NCBI GenBank assembly: GCA_050187175.1
Contig: JBFWXS010000009.1
Coordinates: 1-64,000, forward strand
Reading direction: 5' to 3'
DNA: 64,000 bases
From: Zeimonas sp050187175
GTDB taxonomy: Bacteria > Pseudomonadota > Gammaproteobacteria > Burkholderiales > Burkholderiaceae_E
Position 1 is the stretch's first letter. Each line of letters opens with the position of its first letter. Positions 1 to 9,200 of the stretch are shown here, one piece after another. The position numbers and the translations under genes were made by a program. The notes below the pieces were generated by a model, which worked only from the letters and a program-made list of their open reading frames with translations, ran no database searches and had not been told where the DNA came from.

Positions 1-3000
1 GGCTCTACGACGCGCGTCCCGCCTGGGGCGGCGGCCTGCCCGAGCCGGTGGCGCGGCGCCTGATCAGCTACTACGCGAACGGCGGCCGCCAGAACTTCGA
101 CGGTTTCTTCGCGACGCTGGCCGCGCAGCTGCGCGGCACCGCACCCGACGCTGAGCTGCCCGCGCCCATCGTGTTCCCCAAGTCCGCCGCCTACCATCCG
201 AAGGCGCCCGGCCTGGTGTTCGCCGACCCGCGCGACTATCTGGACTGGAACAAGCCGCCGCCCGGCACGCCGGTCATCGGCATCGCGCTGCATCAGCAGT
301 ACATCGCGTCGATGCAGACCGAGTTCATCGACGATCTGATCGCGCGCATCGAACGCGCCGGCGCGCTCGCGCTGCCGTTCTACACGCCTATGCTCGACCC
401 GGACGGCTTCACGCGGATGCTGCGTCCCGGCGGTACCGACGCACGCGTGCTGGCTGATGCGCTGATCACGACGCAGATCATGCTGAATCCCGAGGACCGC
501 CGCCGCGAGTTCGCCGCGCTCGGCATCCCCGTGGTCCAGGCAATGCCGTATCGACGCGGCGACGAGGCCGCCTGGCGCGCCAATCCGCAGGGCGTGGCGC
601 TGATGGACGTGCCCTTCTATCTGGCCCAGCCCGAATACTCGGGCGTGATCGACATCCAGGTCGCCGCCGCGACGCGCAGCGCCGATGCGCAGGTGCTGCC
701 GATCGCCGCGCAAGCCGATGCCGTGGTCAACAAGGCGCTGCGGCTGGTCGCTCTGCAGCGCAAGGCCAATGCCGACAAGCGGCTCGCTGTCTTCTACTGG
801 AACTATCCGCCTGGCGAAAAGAACTTCTCGGCTTCGTTCCTGAACGTGCCGCGCAGCCTGCGCAGCACGCTCGAGACGTTGCGCGAGGCCGGCTACACCA
901 CCGAGACGCCCGACGAACGCGCACTGATCGAACGGCTGCAGCGTCTGCTGGCGCCCGCCTATCGCGAAGGCGCGCTTGAACCGCTGCTGCGCGACGGGCT
1001 GGCCGAGCGCCTGCCGCTGTCGCGCTACCGCGCCTGGCTCGCCGGGCTGCCGGCTGCCACGCAGGCGGCGCTGCACGACGCGTGGGGCGATCCGGAACGG
1101 TCGACGATGATCGTCCGCGACGGCGAACAGCTGTTCTTCGTCGTGCCGCGGCTGCGGCTCGGCAACGTGGTGCTGCTGCCGCAGCCGCCGCGCGGCGAAC
1201 GCGGCATCGATCATGAGAAGGCCATCTATCACTCGACGACGGCGCTGCCGTCGCATCACTACTTCGCGGTCTATCTATGGGCGCGCGAGCAGTGGCGCGC
1301 CGACGCCCTGGTCCACTTTGGCACCCACGGCACGCAGGAATGGCTGCCGGGCAAGGAACGCGGCCTGTCGGTCTACGATCCGCCGATGCTGGCCGTCGGC
1401 GACGTGCCGGTAGCCTATCCGTACATCGCCGACAATATCGGCGAGGCGCAGCAGGCCAAGCGTCGCGGCCGCGCGGTCATCGTCAGCCACCAGACGCCGC
1501 CCTTCGTTCCCGGCGGCCTGCACGACGCGCTGAGCCGCATGCATTCGCTGCTGCATCAATGGGCAGCGCAGGACGAAGGCGCGGTCAAGGAGCGGCTCGC
1601 CGCCGACCTGCTGGCCGCAGCGCGCAAGGAACGCATCATCGCCGACCTGGGCTGGGATGAGACGCGCGCCCGCGCCGAGCTGCCGGCCTTCGCCGACATG
1701 CTGCATGCGCATCTGCACGAACTCGCGCAGACCGCGCAGCCGCTGGGCCTGCACACGCTCGGCCGGCCGCCTGCGCAGGCACACCGGCTCGGCACGGTGC
1801 TGCTGATGCTGGGGCGCCCGTTCTGGGAAGCGGCGGCGCGACATGCCGGCGTGCGCGACGAGGACCTCGACGAGGCGCTGGTCGGCCCATGGGAAAAGCT
1901 CGCCGAGACCTCCCCGTACCGGCTGCTCGAGCGCCACGTCGTGGCGGGCGAAAGCAGCGACGGCCTGCCTCCGCCGCTGCGCGCGGAACTGCAGCGTGCG
2001 CGCAGCGCCTACGACAAGCTGGGCGCCGAGGGTGAGATGCGCGGCCTGCTCGCCGTGCTGGCAGGCCGGCATCTGGCGACCTCGTACGGCGGGGATCCGG
2101 TGAAGAACCCGGATGCCTACCCGACCGGCCGCAACCTGTACGGCTTCGATCCGTCGCGCGTGCCGACGCGGCAGGCCTGGGACGCCGGCCGCGAAGCCGC
2201 CGATCGCCTGCTCGCCGAGCACCGCCGGCTGCGCGGCCGCCAGCCGGCCAAGCTGACCTTCAGCTTGTGGTCGGTGGAAACGATGCGCCACCAGGGCCTG
2301 CTCGAATCGCAGGCGCTGTGGCTGCTCGGCGTCGAACCGGTATGGGACGACGGCGGGCGCGTCACCGGCGTGCGGCTGGTGCCGCGCGAGCAGCTCGGGC
2401 GCCCGCGCGTCGACGTCGTGCTGTCGGCCACCGGCCTCTACCGCGATCATTTTCCCAACGTCATCAAGCAACTGGCTCAGGCCGCGCTGCTGGCTTCGCA
2501 GGCCGGCGAGCCCGACAACCCGGTGGCGGCGCACGCGCGCACGCTGGCCCGGCAGCTGGTCGCACGCGGCGTCGACGCCGCCGCCGCCGAACGAGCCGGC
2601 GCAACCCGCGTGTTCTCGTCCGAGTCGGGCCGCTACGGCACCGGCCTGGACGACGCGACGCTGGCCACCGACACGTGGAACGGCCGCGCCGAGGGCGACC
2701 GCAAGCTGGCCGAACTGTACCTGTCGCGGATGCAGTTCGCGTACGGACCCGACGAAGCCGCCTGGGGGCGCGCAGGAATGCAAGGCGCGGCCGGCGTCAA
2801 TCTCTACGCCGAGCATCTGCGCGGCACCGAAGGCGCCGTGCTGTCGCGCTCATCGAACCTGTACGGCATGCTGACCACGGACGATCCGTTCCAGTACCTC
2901 GGCGGCATCGCCCTCGCCGTCCGCCATCTCGACGGCAAGGCACCGGAGCTGTACATCAGCAATCTGCGCGGCGCCGGGGCCGGCCGCGTCGAAGGCGCGG

Positions 3001-3749
3001 CCCAGTTCCTGGCCAAGGAGCTGGCCACGCGCCAGTTCCATCCCGGCTACATTCAGGGCCTGATGCGCGAAGGCTACTCCGGCACGCTGCAAGTCCTGGA
3101 CGCCACCAACAACCTGTGGGGTTGGACCGCCACCGCGCGCGAGATCGTCCGCGACGACCAGTGGCAGCAGATGGTCGAAGTGTATGTGCATGACAAGCAT
3201 CGTCTCGGCCTGCGGCGATGGTTCGAGTCGAACAACCCGCATGCGCTGGCGCAGACCATCGAGCGCATGCTGGAGGCCGCCCGCCAGGGCTACTGGCAGA
3301 CCGATGCGGCCACGCTGCGCGTGCTGAAGCAGCGCTGGCGCGACCTCGCGCAGCGCTTCGACGCGCGCAGCGACAACGCGCGCTTCGCTGCCTACGTCGA
3401 CGCGCAGCCGCGCGCCGGCGGCGGCTTCGGGCTGGATGCGCCGCGCGCCGCTTCACCGGCGCAGCCGCCGGCCGCGGCTCCCGAACCGGCCGCGGCCATG
3501 CAAGCCAGCTCCGCCGAGCAGCCCGCGCCGGAAGCGCCTGCCGTCGTCAGCGAGCCCGCAATGCCGCCGGTCTCGGGCTTGCGGCTGGAGCCGGTCAGTC
3601 CGCAACAGCCGCCGGCGGCCGATTCGGTGCCGCTCGCACCGATGCTGCTGCTCGCACTGCTGATGCTCGCCGGCGCCGCGGTGCAGGCCACACCCTTTTC
3701 CCGTCCCCTGCGCGCCGTGATGGCGTACCCCAAGGAGTCTGCTACGTGA
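1..3749 (+). CDS. cobN: Cobaltochelatase large subunit CobN (5' end missing)
   Basis: The reading frame is open from the first base (codons start at position 3), so the N-terminus lies outside the window; the GTG at 48 is internal. CobN is the large subunit of the aerobic ATP-dependent chelatase that inserts cobalt into hydrogenobyrinate a,c-diamide during cobalamin synthesis, working with a CobS/CobT or ChlI/ChlD-type AAA partner. The conserved block HFGTHGTQEWLPGKERG (about 1317-1365) and the EGDRKLAELYLSRMQFAYG segment (about 2690-2745) are typical of CobN/BchH chains. After the catalytic part (about 3430) comes a Pro/Ala-rich linker, then a hydrophobic stretch APMLLLALLMLAGAAVQA (about 3637-3690) that looks like a C-terminal membrane anchor, which classical soluble CobN lacks. 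The stop overlaps the next start (GTGA at 3746-3749). The anchor and neighbours suggest a membrane-tethered complex; that is inference. Confidence 0.93.
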   Translation, partial: LYDARPAWGGGLPEPVARRLISYYANGGRQNFDGFFATLAAQLRGTAPDAELPAPIVFPKSAAYHPKAPGLVFADPRDYLDWNKPPPGTPVIGIALHQQYIASMQTEFIDDLIARIERAGALALPFYTPMLDPDGFTRMLRPGGTDARVLADALITTQIMLNPEDRRREFAALGIPVVQAMPYRRGDEAAWRANPQGVALMDVPFYLAQPEYSGVIDIQVAAATRSADAQVLPIAAQADAVVNKALRLVALQRKANADKRLAVFYWNYPPGEKNFSASFLNVPRSLRSTLETLREAGYTTETPDERALIERLQRLLAPAYREGALEPLLRDGLAERLPLSRYRAWLAGLPAATQAALHDAWGDPERSTMIVRDGEQLFFVVPRLRLGNVVLLPQPPRGERGIDHEKAIYHSTTALPSHHYFAVYLWAREQWRADALVHFGTHGTQEWLPGKERGLSVYDPPMLAVGDVPVAYPYIADNIGEAQQAKRRGRAVIVSHQTPPFVPGGLHDALSRMHSLLHQWAAQDEGAVKERLAADLLAAARKERIIADLGWDETRARAELPAFADMLHAHLHELAQTAQPLGLHTLGRPPAQAHRLGTVLLMLGRPFWEAAARHAGVRDEDLDEALVGPWEKLAETSPYRLLERHVVAGESSDGLPPPLRAELQRARSAYDKLGAEGEMRGLLAVLAGRHLATSYGGDPVKNPDAYPTGRNLYGFDPSRVPTRQAWDAGREAADRLLAEHRRLRGRQPAKLTFSLWSVETMRHQGLLESQALWLLGVEPVWDDGGRVTGVRLVPREQLGRPRVDVVLSATGLYRDHFPNVIKQLAQAALLASQAGEPDNPVAAHARTLARQLVARGVDAAAAERAGATRVFSSESGRYGTGLDDATLATDTWNGRAEGDRKLAELYLSRMQFAYGPDEAAWGRAGMQGAAGVNLYAEHLRGTEGAVLSRSSNLYGMLTTDDPFQYLGGIALAVRHLDGKAPELYISNLRGAGAGRVEGAAQFLAKELATRQFHPGYIQGLMREGYSGTLQVLDATNNLWGWTATAREIVRDDQWQQMVEVYVHDKHRLGLRRWFESNNPHALAQTIERMLEAARQGYWQTDAATLRVLKQRWRDLAQRFDARSDNARFAAYVDAQPRAGGGFGLDAPRAASPAQPPAAAPEPAAAMQASSAEQPAPEAPAVVSEPAMPPVSGLRLEPVSPQQPPAADSVPLAPMLLLALLMLAGAAVQATPFSRPLRAVMAYPKESAT

Positions 3750-4372
3750 CCACCCCTATCGAATCGGCGATGTATGGCATCAGCCAGTTCTTCCTGTATC
3801 CGGTGCTGATCGCCATCGCCGTGCTGTTCGCCTATTCGTTCTACGCGCTCGGTGCATTCGGCTGGCAGGCCTGGCAGCGCGCGCGCGGCTCGCGCGCCGG
3901 CTTCGAGCTGCAGGCCGCGCTTGCCGCCGACCCGCGTCTGACCCCGCTCGATCTGGAGACCATCGCCGTCAGGCGGCTCGAGTTCGCGCGCATCGCCACA
4001 CGCGTGGCGCCGATGCTCGGCCTGGTCGCCACCATGATTCCGATGGGGCCGGCGCTGAAGGCGCTGGCCGACGGCCAGCTGGCGGACGTTTCACGCAGCC
4101 TGATGGTCGCGTTCTCGGCCGTGATCCTCGCGCTGCTCGCCGCCGCGATCAGCTTCATCGTCGTCAATGTGCGCAAGCGCTGGTATGCGACAGAGCTGGC
4201 GGCGATCGAGCAAAGCGCTGCATCGACATTCGCGGCTGGGTCGGCATCATCCGCGGCATCATCCGCGGCGTCACCGGCTGCGTCACCGGCTGCGTCGCCC
4301 GCGGTGTCGCCCCCGCTAGCGTCAAGATCACGGCCCGCCGCCACCGGCACGCTGCCGGAGGTCTCCGCATGA
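3746..4372 (+). CDS. MotA/TolQ/ExbB-like proton channel family protein
   Basis: A 208-residue membrane protein. The GTG start at 3746 overlaps the cobN stop and has AAGGAG at 3731-3736. It shows an N-terminal membrane segment (FFLYPVLIAIAVLFAYSFYA), a cytoplasmic stretch ending in TRVAPMLGLVATMIPMGPAL, which is the ExbB/TolQ signature around the second membrane helix, and a third helix (AVILALLAAAISFIVV). Family members form the proton-conducting pentamer that partners an ExbD/TolR-type protein; such a partner follows directly. The C-terminal tail is low complexity, with ASP-AASP repeats at about 4250-4310. Linkage to cobN and a DUF2149 gene is a recurring arrangement in proteobacteria. The exact role in cobalt chelation or uptake is not established. 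Confidence 0.85.
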   Translation: MTTPIESAMYGISQFFLYPVLIAIAVLFAYSFYALGAFGWQAWQRARGSRAGFELQAALAADPRLTPLDLETIAVRRLEFARIATRVAPMLGLVATMIPMGPALKALADGQLADVSRSLMVAFSAVILALLAAAISFIVVNVRKRWYATELAAIEQSAASTFAAGSASSAASSAASPAASPAASPAVSPPLASRSRPAATGTLPEVSA

Positions 4373-4704
4373 AGCAGCTGCGCCTGATGGACGACAGCGA
4401 CGCGGACGACCCCATCCTGTCGGTGGTGAACCTGATCGACGTCTTCCTCGTCATCATCGCCGCGCTGCTGCTGGCCGTGGCGAACAGCCCGGCCAACCCG
4501 TTCTCGGCCGACTCGGTCACGGTGATCAAGAACCCCGGCCAGCGCGACATGGAGATCATCGTCAAGGACGGCCAGAAGATCGAACGCTATCAGGCCAGCG
4601 GCGAGATCGGCGAGGGTCAAGGCAGCAAGGCCGGCGTGGCCTACCGGCTGCGGGACGGGTCGATGGTCTACGTTCCCGAAGCGGCGCCGGAGGCCCGCGA
4701 CTAG
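4369..4704 (+). CDS. DUF2149 domain protein, ExbD/TolR-like
   Basis: A 111-residue protein starting in an ATGA overlap with the ExbB-like gene. It has one membrane segment near residues 17-40, preceded by DPILSVVNLIDVFLVI. This resembles the ExbD/TolR N-terminus, in which an Asp inside the helix carries protons; here that is the D of LIDVFLV. The remainder (KDGQKIERYQASGEIGEGQG) is a short periplasmic domain. It matches the DUF2149 family that accompanies cobN and ExbB-like genes. The three genes look like one transcript encoding a chelatase plus a proton-driven motor pair. The ExbD comparison is by motif only. Confidence 0.8.
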   Translation: MKQLRLMDDSDADDPILSVVNLIDVFLVIIAALLLAVANSPANPFSADSVTVIKNPGQRDMEIIVKDGQKIERYQASGEIGEGQGSKAGVAYRLRDGSMVYVPEAAPEARD

Positions 4705-4710
4705 GAACGG

Positions 4711-4800
4711 ATCGGCCGGACAGTCACCAATTCGCGGGGCAGTCACGAGCTCCCCGGACAGTCACGGATTCGCCGGCGAATCACGGGTTCGTCAGCCAAG
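4711..4800. repeat. Short imperfect direct repeats (CAGTCAC type)
   Basis: Just after the DUF2149 stop the sequence GGACAGTCAC or a close variant recurs at 4718-4727, 4738-4746, 4756-4765 and in weakened form at 4778-4786. Spacing is about 19-22 bases, and AATTCG/GATTCG/GGTTCG motifs fall between copies. The block separates the cobN operon from the next gene. It could be decayed tandem duplication; no function can be assigned. Confidence 0.5.
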
Positions 4801-4846
4801 CACGGGTTTGCGAGACAATGTCGGCTCCCATTCGATGCGAGCCGAC

Positions 4847-5290
4847 ATGCCTAACGCCGCCCTCCTGGTTCCGGGCCTGATTCTGCTGGGCGGCTCCGCG
4901 CTCGCCGAGACCACGCGTCCCGAGATCGTCGAGATTCGCTGGTCCGAGGACGGCAGCGCCTCGGCCGAATTTCAGATCGCGCCCGGCAGGATCGTCGAAT
5001 GGTGCAGCCGGCTGGCGCCGGGACAGTCGGTGCAATGGCAGTTCGATTCCACGGAACCGCTGAACTTCAATGTGCACTATCACGACGGCGTCGTAGTCCG
5101 CGCTCCCGCACGGCTGCGAAGCGTGGCCAGGTCTTCGGGCGTGCTCGACGTCTCACTCGAACGCGACTATTGCTGGACATGGACCAACCGTTCAGCTGCC
5201 GCCACCACCAGTCTGAAAGCCGGCTTACGCAAGACGAAGCGGGAGGCGCCGCCGCCGGGCGCCGGGCTGGAAGCTCGCCTTGGCGCATGA
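4847..5290 (+). CDS. Small secreted protein of unknown function
   Basis: I do not recognise this gene. From the ATG at 4847 the 147-residue product begins with a clear signal peptide (MPNAALLVPGLILLGGSALA), so it is probably periplasmic. An in-frame ATG at 4835 is possible, but no convincing ribosome site distinguishes the two. The mature part contains EIRWSEDGSASAEFQIAPG and WQFDSTEPLNFNVHYHDG, alternating hydrophobic strands that suggest a small beta-sandwich. Two cysteines (in EWCSRL and DYCWTW) could form a disulfide. The C-terminus is basic and glycine/proline-rich. It stands alone between the cobN operon and the hydrolase gene. Confidence 0.6.
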   Translation: MPNAALLVPGLILLGGSALAETTRPEIVEIRWSEDGSASAEFQIAPGRIVEWCSRLAPGQSVQWQFDSTEPLNFNVHYHDGVVVRAPARLRSVARSSGVLDVSLERDYCWTWTNRSAAATTSLKAGLRKTKREAPPPGAGLEARLGA

Positions 5291-5405
5291 CGGTGTAGCT
5301 GCGGGCGCAAAGGTGACGAACGCAAACGAGCGGCGAACACGAACAAGCAGCAGCCGCTTAGCGCCCGACCAGGCCGCGTGATATCGTTGGCGCGGGAGGA
5401 ATGCC

Positions 5406-6233
5406 ATGCGCGCTCGCTTCAGTGGTTTGCTTGTCGGCTCCCTGCTGTCACTGTGCACCGCCATGCCTATAGCGGCAAGCGCACAGGAAGATGTGAAAAT
5501 CCCATGGCGGCCCGACCGCCTGCGAACCTTCGACGACGGCAACGCGACGAGCGGCGAACTCAACGCGAAACTGTTCCGCCCTGCCGGCGATGCCGCCGCG
5601 CCATTCGTCGTTTTCCTGCATGGCTGCGGCGGCCTCGACCTGAATCTTCAAGGACACTGGGCCCGGTTCTTCAACGAGCGCGGCGTCGGTTTCCTGATGG
5701 TCGACAGCCTGGCTACACGCGGCGTAGCAAGCCTGTGCCAGAACCCGAAAGGGCCTTGGGCCAGCAGACGCTCCGACGACGCCGGCTCGGCGCTGGTCTG
5801 GCTGCAGGCGCAGCCCTTCGCGCGCGCTGATCGCATCGCGCTCATGGGGCAATCGCACGGCGGCGGCAGCGCGCTCCTCGCGGTCCACGAGAACACCGTA
5901 GGCGGCAAGGGCTTCGTCGCGGGCCTCGTGATGTATCCGGCCTGCGTCTTCGCCACCTTCACCAAGGTGCGCCTCATCAAGCCGGTGCTGGCGCTGATCG
6001 GCGACGATGACAACTGGACGCCGGTGGCCCAGTGCGAAACGCTGAAGGCGGCACAGACGGATCCCTCTCTGATGGAGATCGTCGTCTACCCCGGTGCCGG
6101 CCACTCGTTCGACAATCCGGTCAGGAAGACGCTTCTTTTCGGCAAGTACAACGTCGGCGAACACCCCGCCTCGCGCGACCAGGCGCGCGAGCGTGTCAGC
6201 CGATGGGTCGACGAAGTGCTGAAGCGGCCCTGA
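5406..6233 (+). CDS. Secreted alpha/beta hydrolase (dienelactone hydrolase-like)
   Basis: A 275-residue alpha/beta-hydrolase. The ATG at 5406 is preceded by GGGAGGA at 5394-5400, which favours it over the ATG at 5401. Residues 1-26 form a signal peptide ending in AASAQ, so the enzyme is exported. The oxyanion-hole motif HGCGG, the nucleophile elbow GQSHG (Ser nucleophile), the acid loop LIGDDDNWTP and the catalytic His in YPGAGHSFD are all present and in family order. These enzymes cleave esters or dienelactones; the substrate cannot be told. The gene converges on the oxidoreductase gene with an 11-base gap. Confidence 0.85.
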   Translation: MRARFSGLLVGSLLSLCTAMPIAASAQEDVKIPWRPDRLRTFDDGNATSGELNAKLFRPAGDAAAPFVVFLHGCGGLDLNLQGHWARFFNERGVGFLMVDSLATRGVASLCQNPKGPWASRRSDDAGSALVWLQAQPFARADRIALMGQSHGGGSALLAVHENTVGGKGFVAGLVMYPACVFATFTKVRLIKPVLALIGDDDNWTPVAQCETLKAAQTDPSLMEIVVYPGAGHSFDNPVRKTLLFGKYNVGEHPASRDQARERVSRWVDEVLKRP

Positions 6234-6244
6234 GCAGCCGCACC

Positions 6245-9200
6245 CTATGCAATCACCGCCGGCGCCTGCGCGTATTCGGCCATCAAGGTCCGCTGCCGCT
6301 CACGCGCCGCCTGCAGATGCCGGGCCTTCACGTGGCCGAAGCCGCGGATCTGCTCCGGCACGCCGGCGATCTCCACCGCCAGCGGCAGCCGTTCGCGGTC
6401 CAGCGTCGCCAGCAGCCGGTCCAGCGTGCGTTCGTAGTCGGTGATCAACTGCCGTTCGCCGCGCCGCTCCTCGGTATGACCGAACGGATCGAAGATCGTG
6501 CCGCGCAGCCGCTTCGCACGCGCCAGCCAGCCGAACGCCTTCAGCATCCACGGACCGTACTCGCGCTTGATCAGCTCGCCTTTCGCGTTGCGCTTGGCCA
6601 GCAACGGCGGCGCCAGATGCACGCCGAGGCGGAAGTCGCCGTCGAACTGCTCGCGCAAGCGGTCCAGGAAAGGGCCGCTCGTATAGAGCCGCGCGACTTC
6701 ATACTCGTCCTTGTAGGCCATCAGCTTGAACAGATTGCGGGCCACGGCCTCAGTGAGCTTCAGCGGCGCCCCGTCGCCGAGCAGCCGGCGCTCGGCGGCC
6801 CGCACGCGATCGACGATGCCGGCATAGCGCTGCGCATAGCGTTCATCCTGATAGTCGGCAAGAAAGTCGACGCGCCGCGCCACCACTTCGTCGAGCGAAG
6901 CCGACAGCTTGCGCGCCACCGGCACCGCTTGCGGCGGCGGCGCAACCGCCGCTTCGACGCGCGCGATATCCACGGCCGCCAGCCGGCCCCATGCGAAGGC
7001 CGTTTTGTTCTGCTCGACCGCGACTTCGTTCAGCTCGATGGCACGCTCTATCGCCTGCACCGACACCGGCAGCAGGCCGCGCTGCCAGGCGAAGCCGAGC
7101 AGGAACAGGTTGGCCGCGATGGCGTCGCCCAGCAGCGCCGTGGCGAGCCGCGTACCGTCGACCAGCGCAAGCCGGTCGGCGCCGGCCGCATCGGCGATGG
7201 CCGACTCCATCGATCCCTGCGGAAAGGTCCAGTCGGCATTGCGGGTGAACTCCGCGGTCGGAATGCGCGCCGCATTCACCACCACGCGCGTATGGCCCTG
7301 CCGCATCCGCAGCAGCGCCTCGCGGCCCGCGGTAACCACCAGGTCGCCGCCGAGCACAGCGTCGGCTCCCGCGGCGCCGATGCGCGGCGCATACAGCGGC
7401 TGCCCGGCCTGCGCGAAGCGGATGAAGCTCATGACCGCGCCGTTCTTCTGCGCCAGGCCGGCCATGTCCAGCGCCGTGACGTTCTTGCCCTCCAGATGCG
7501 CGGCCATGCCGAGGATCTGTCCTATCGTCACCACGCCGGTGCCGCCGATGCCGGTGACCAGCAGCGACCAGGCGCCGTCGATGCGCGGCAGGTCCGGCTC
7601 CGGCAGTCCGGCAGCGGGATCGAACCGATCGCCGGCCACGGCCGATCTGCCGCGCCGCGGCCGTCCTCCGTGCACGGTCACGAAGCTCGGGCAGAAGCCG
7701 TTCAGGCAGGAGAAGTCCTTGTTGCAGGCCGACTGGTTGATCGCGCGCTTGCGGCCGAACTCGGTCTCGACCGGCTCGATCGCCACGCAATTGGACTGCA
7801 CGCCGCAATCGCCGCAGCCCTCGCAGACGGCTTCGTTGATGAACACGCGCCGCTCCGGATCGGGGAACGCACCCCGCTTGCGGCGGCGGCGCTTCTCGGC
7901 CGCGCAGGTCTGGTCGTAGATCAGCACCGACACGCCGCGGTAGTCGCGCAGTTCGCGCTGCACCTCGTCGAGCTTGCTGCGGTGATGCACGGCTATGCCG
8001 GCATCGAAGTAGCCGGCCGGATACTTGTCGGGCTCGTCGGTGACGACGACGATCTTCTCGACCCCTTCGGCACGCACCTGCCGGGCGATCAGCTGCGGCG
8101 TCACCTGGCCGTCGTGCTTCTGGCCGCCGGTCATGGCCACTGCATCGTTGAACAGGATCTTGTATGTGATCGGCGTACGCGTCGCGACCGCCGCCCGGAT
8201 CGCCATCGATCCGGAATGGAACCAGGTGCCGTCACCCAGGTTCTGGAACATGTGCGGAGTTTCGGAGAACGGCGCCTGTCCGACCCAGGCCATGCCCTCG
8301 CCGCCCATGTGCGTGAAGGTCGCGGTGGAGCGGTCCATCCATAGCGACATGAAGTGGCAGCCGATCCCGGCCATCGCGCGCGAGCCTTCGGGTACGCGCG
8401 TGGACGTATTGTGCGGACAGCCGGCACAGAAATACGGAATGCGCTCGATGGGCTGGAACACCTTGGCCGGCCGGTCGCCGGCGTCGAGCTGCGCCAGCCG
8501 CGCATCGATGCGCGACAGCGTTTCCGATGGGAAGGCACCGCGCCGGTCGTCGGGCCGCCCAGCCCACTGCCGCAGCCGCGCGGCGATGACACGCGCGCAC
8601 AGCGCCGGCGACAGCTCGCCATAGTCCGGCAACAGCACCGTCCCGTCCGGCGCCGCCTTGCCGGCTACCCGCGGACGCTCCGCGGCGGCGTACAGCAGCT
8701 CCTTCAGCTGCGTCTCGATCAGCGCGCGCTTCTCCTCGATCACCAGCACTTCCTCGGCACCGGCGCAGAACGCCGCGATGCCGTGCGGCTCCAGCGGCCA
8801 GGGCATCGCCACCTTGTAGACCTTCAAGCCGAGCGCGCGCGCCGCGGCCTCGTCTATGCCCAGGTCGTTCAGCGCCTGCATCACGTCGAGCCAGCTCTTG
8901 CCGCCGGTCACGATCGCCAGCCGCGCCGGCTCGCCGTCGGCACGGCCGAAGCAGTGCGCATCCAGCTTGTTGCTGCGCGCATAGGCCAGCGCCGCCGGCA
9001 GCTTCCAGCGCGCCAGGCGCTCTTCGAGCTTCAGGAACGGCTCCTCCGGCCAGCGCAGGTTCAGGCCGCCCGGCGGCATCGGCTGATCGGCGGGCAGCAC
9101 GATCTGGACGCGCGCCGGCGACACATCGACGATGCCGGCGACCTCGATGGTGTCGGTCACCGCCTTCATCGCGACCCACAGCCCCGAGAAGCGCGACATC

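Noticed and set aside
1275..2816. Long open frame (513 codons) antisense to cobN
   Set aside because: No recognisable family; composition Arg/Gly/Ala-rich as expected for a GC-rich shadow frame opposite a clear cobN sequence.
6032..8344. Long open frame (770 codons) opposite the oxidoreductase gene
   Set aside because: Shadow frame rich in Arg, His and Gln with no motif; the opposite strand encodes a complete, motif-rich enzyme.
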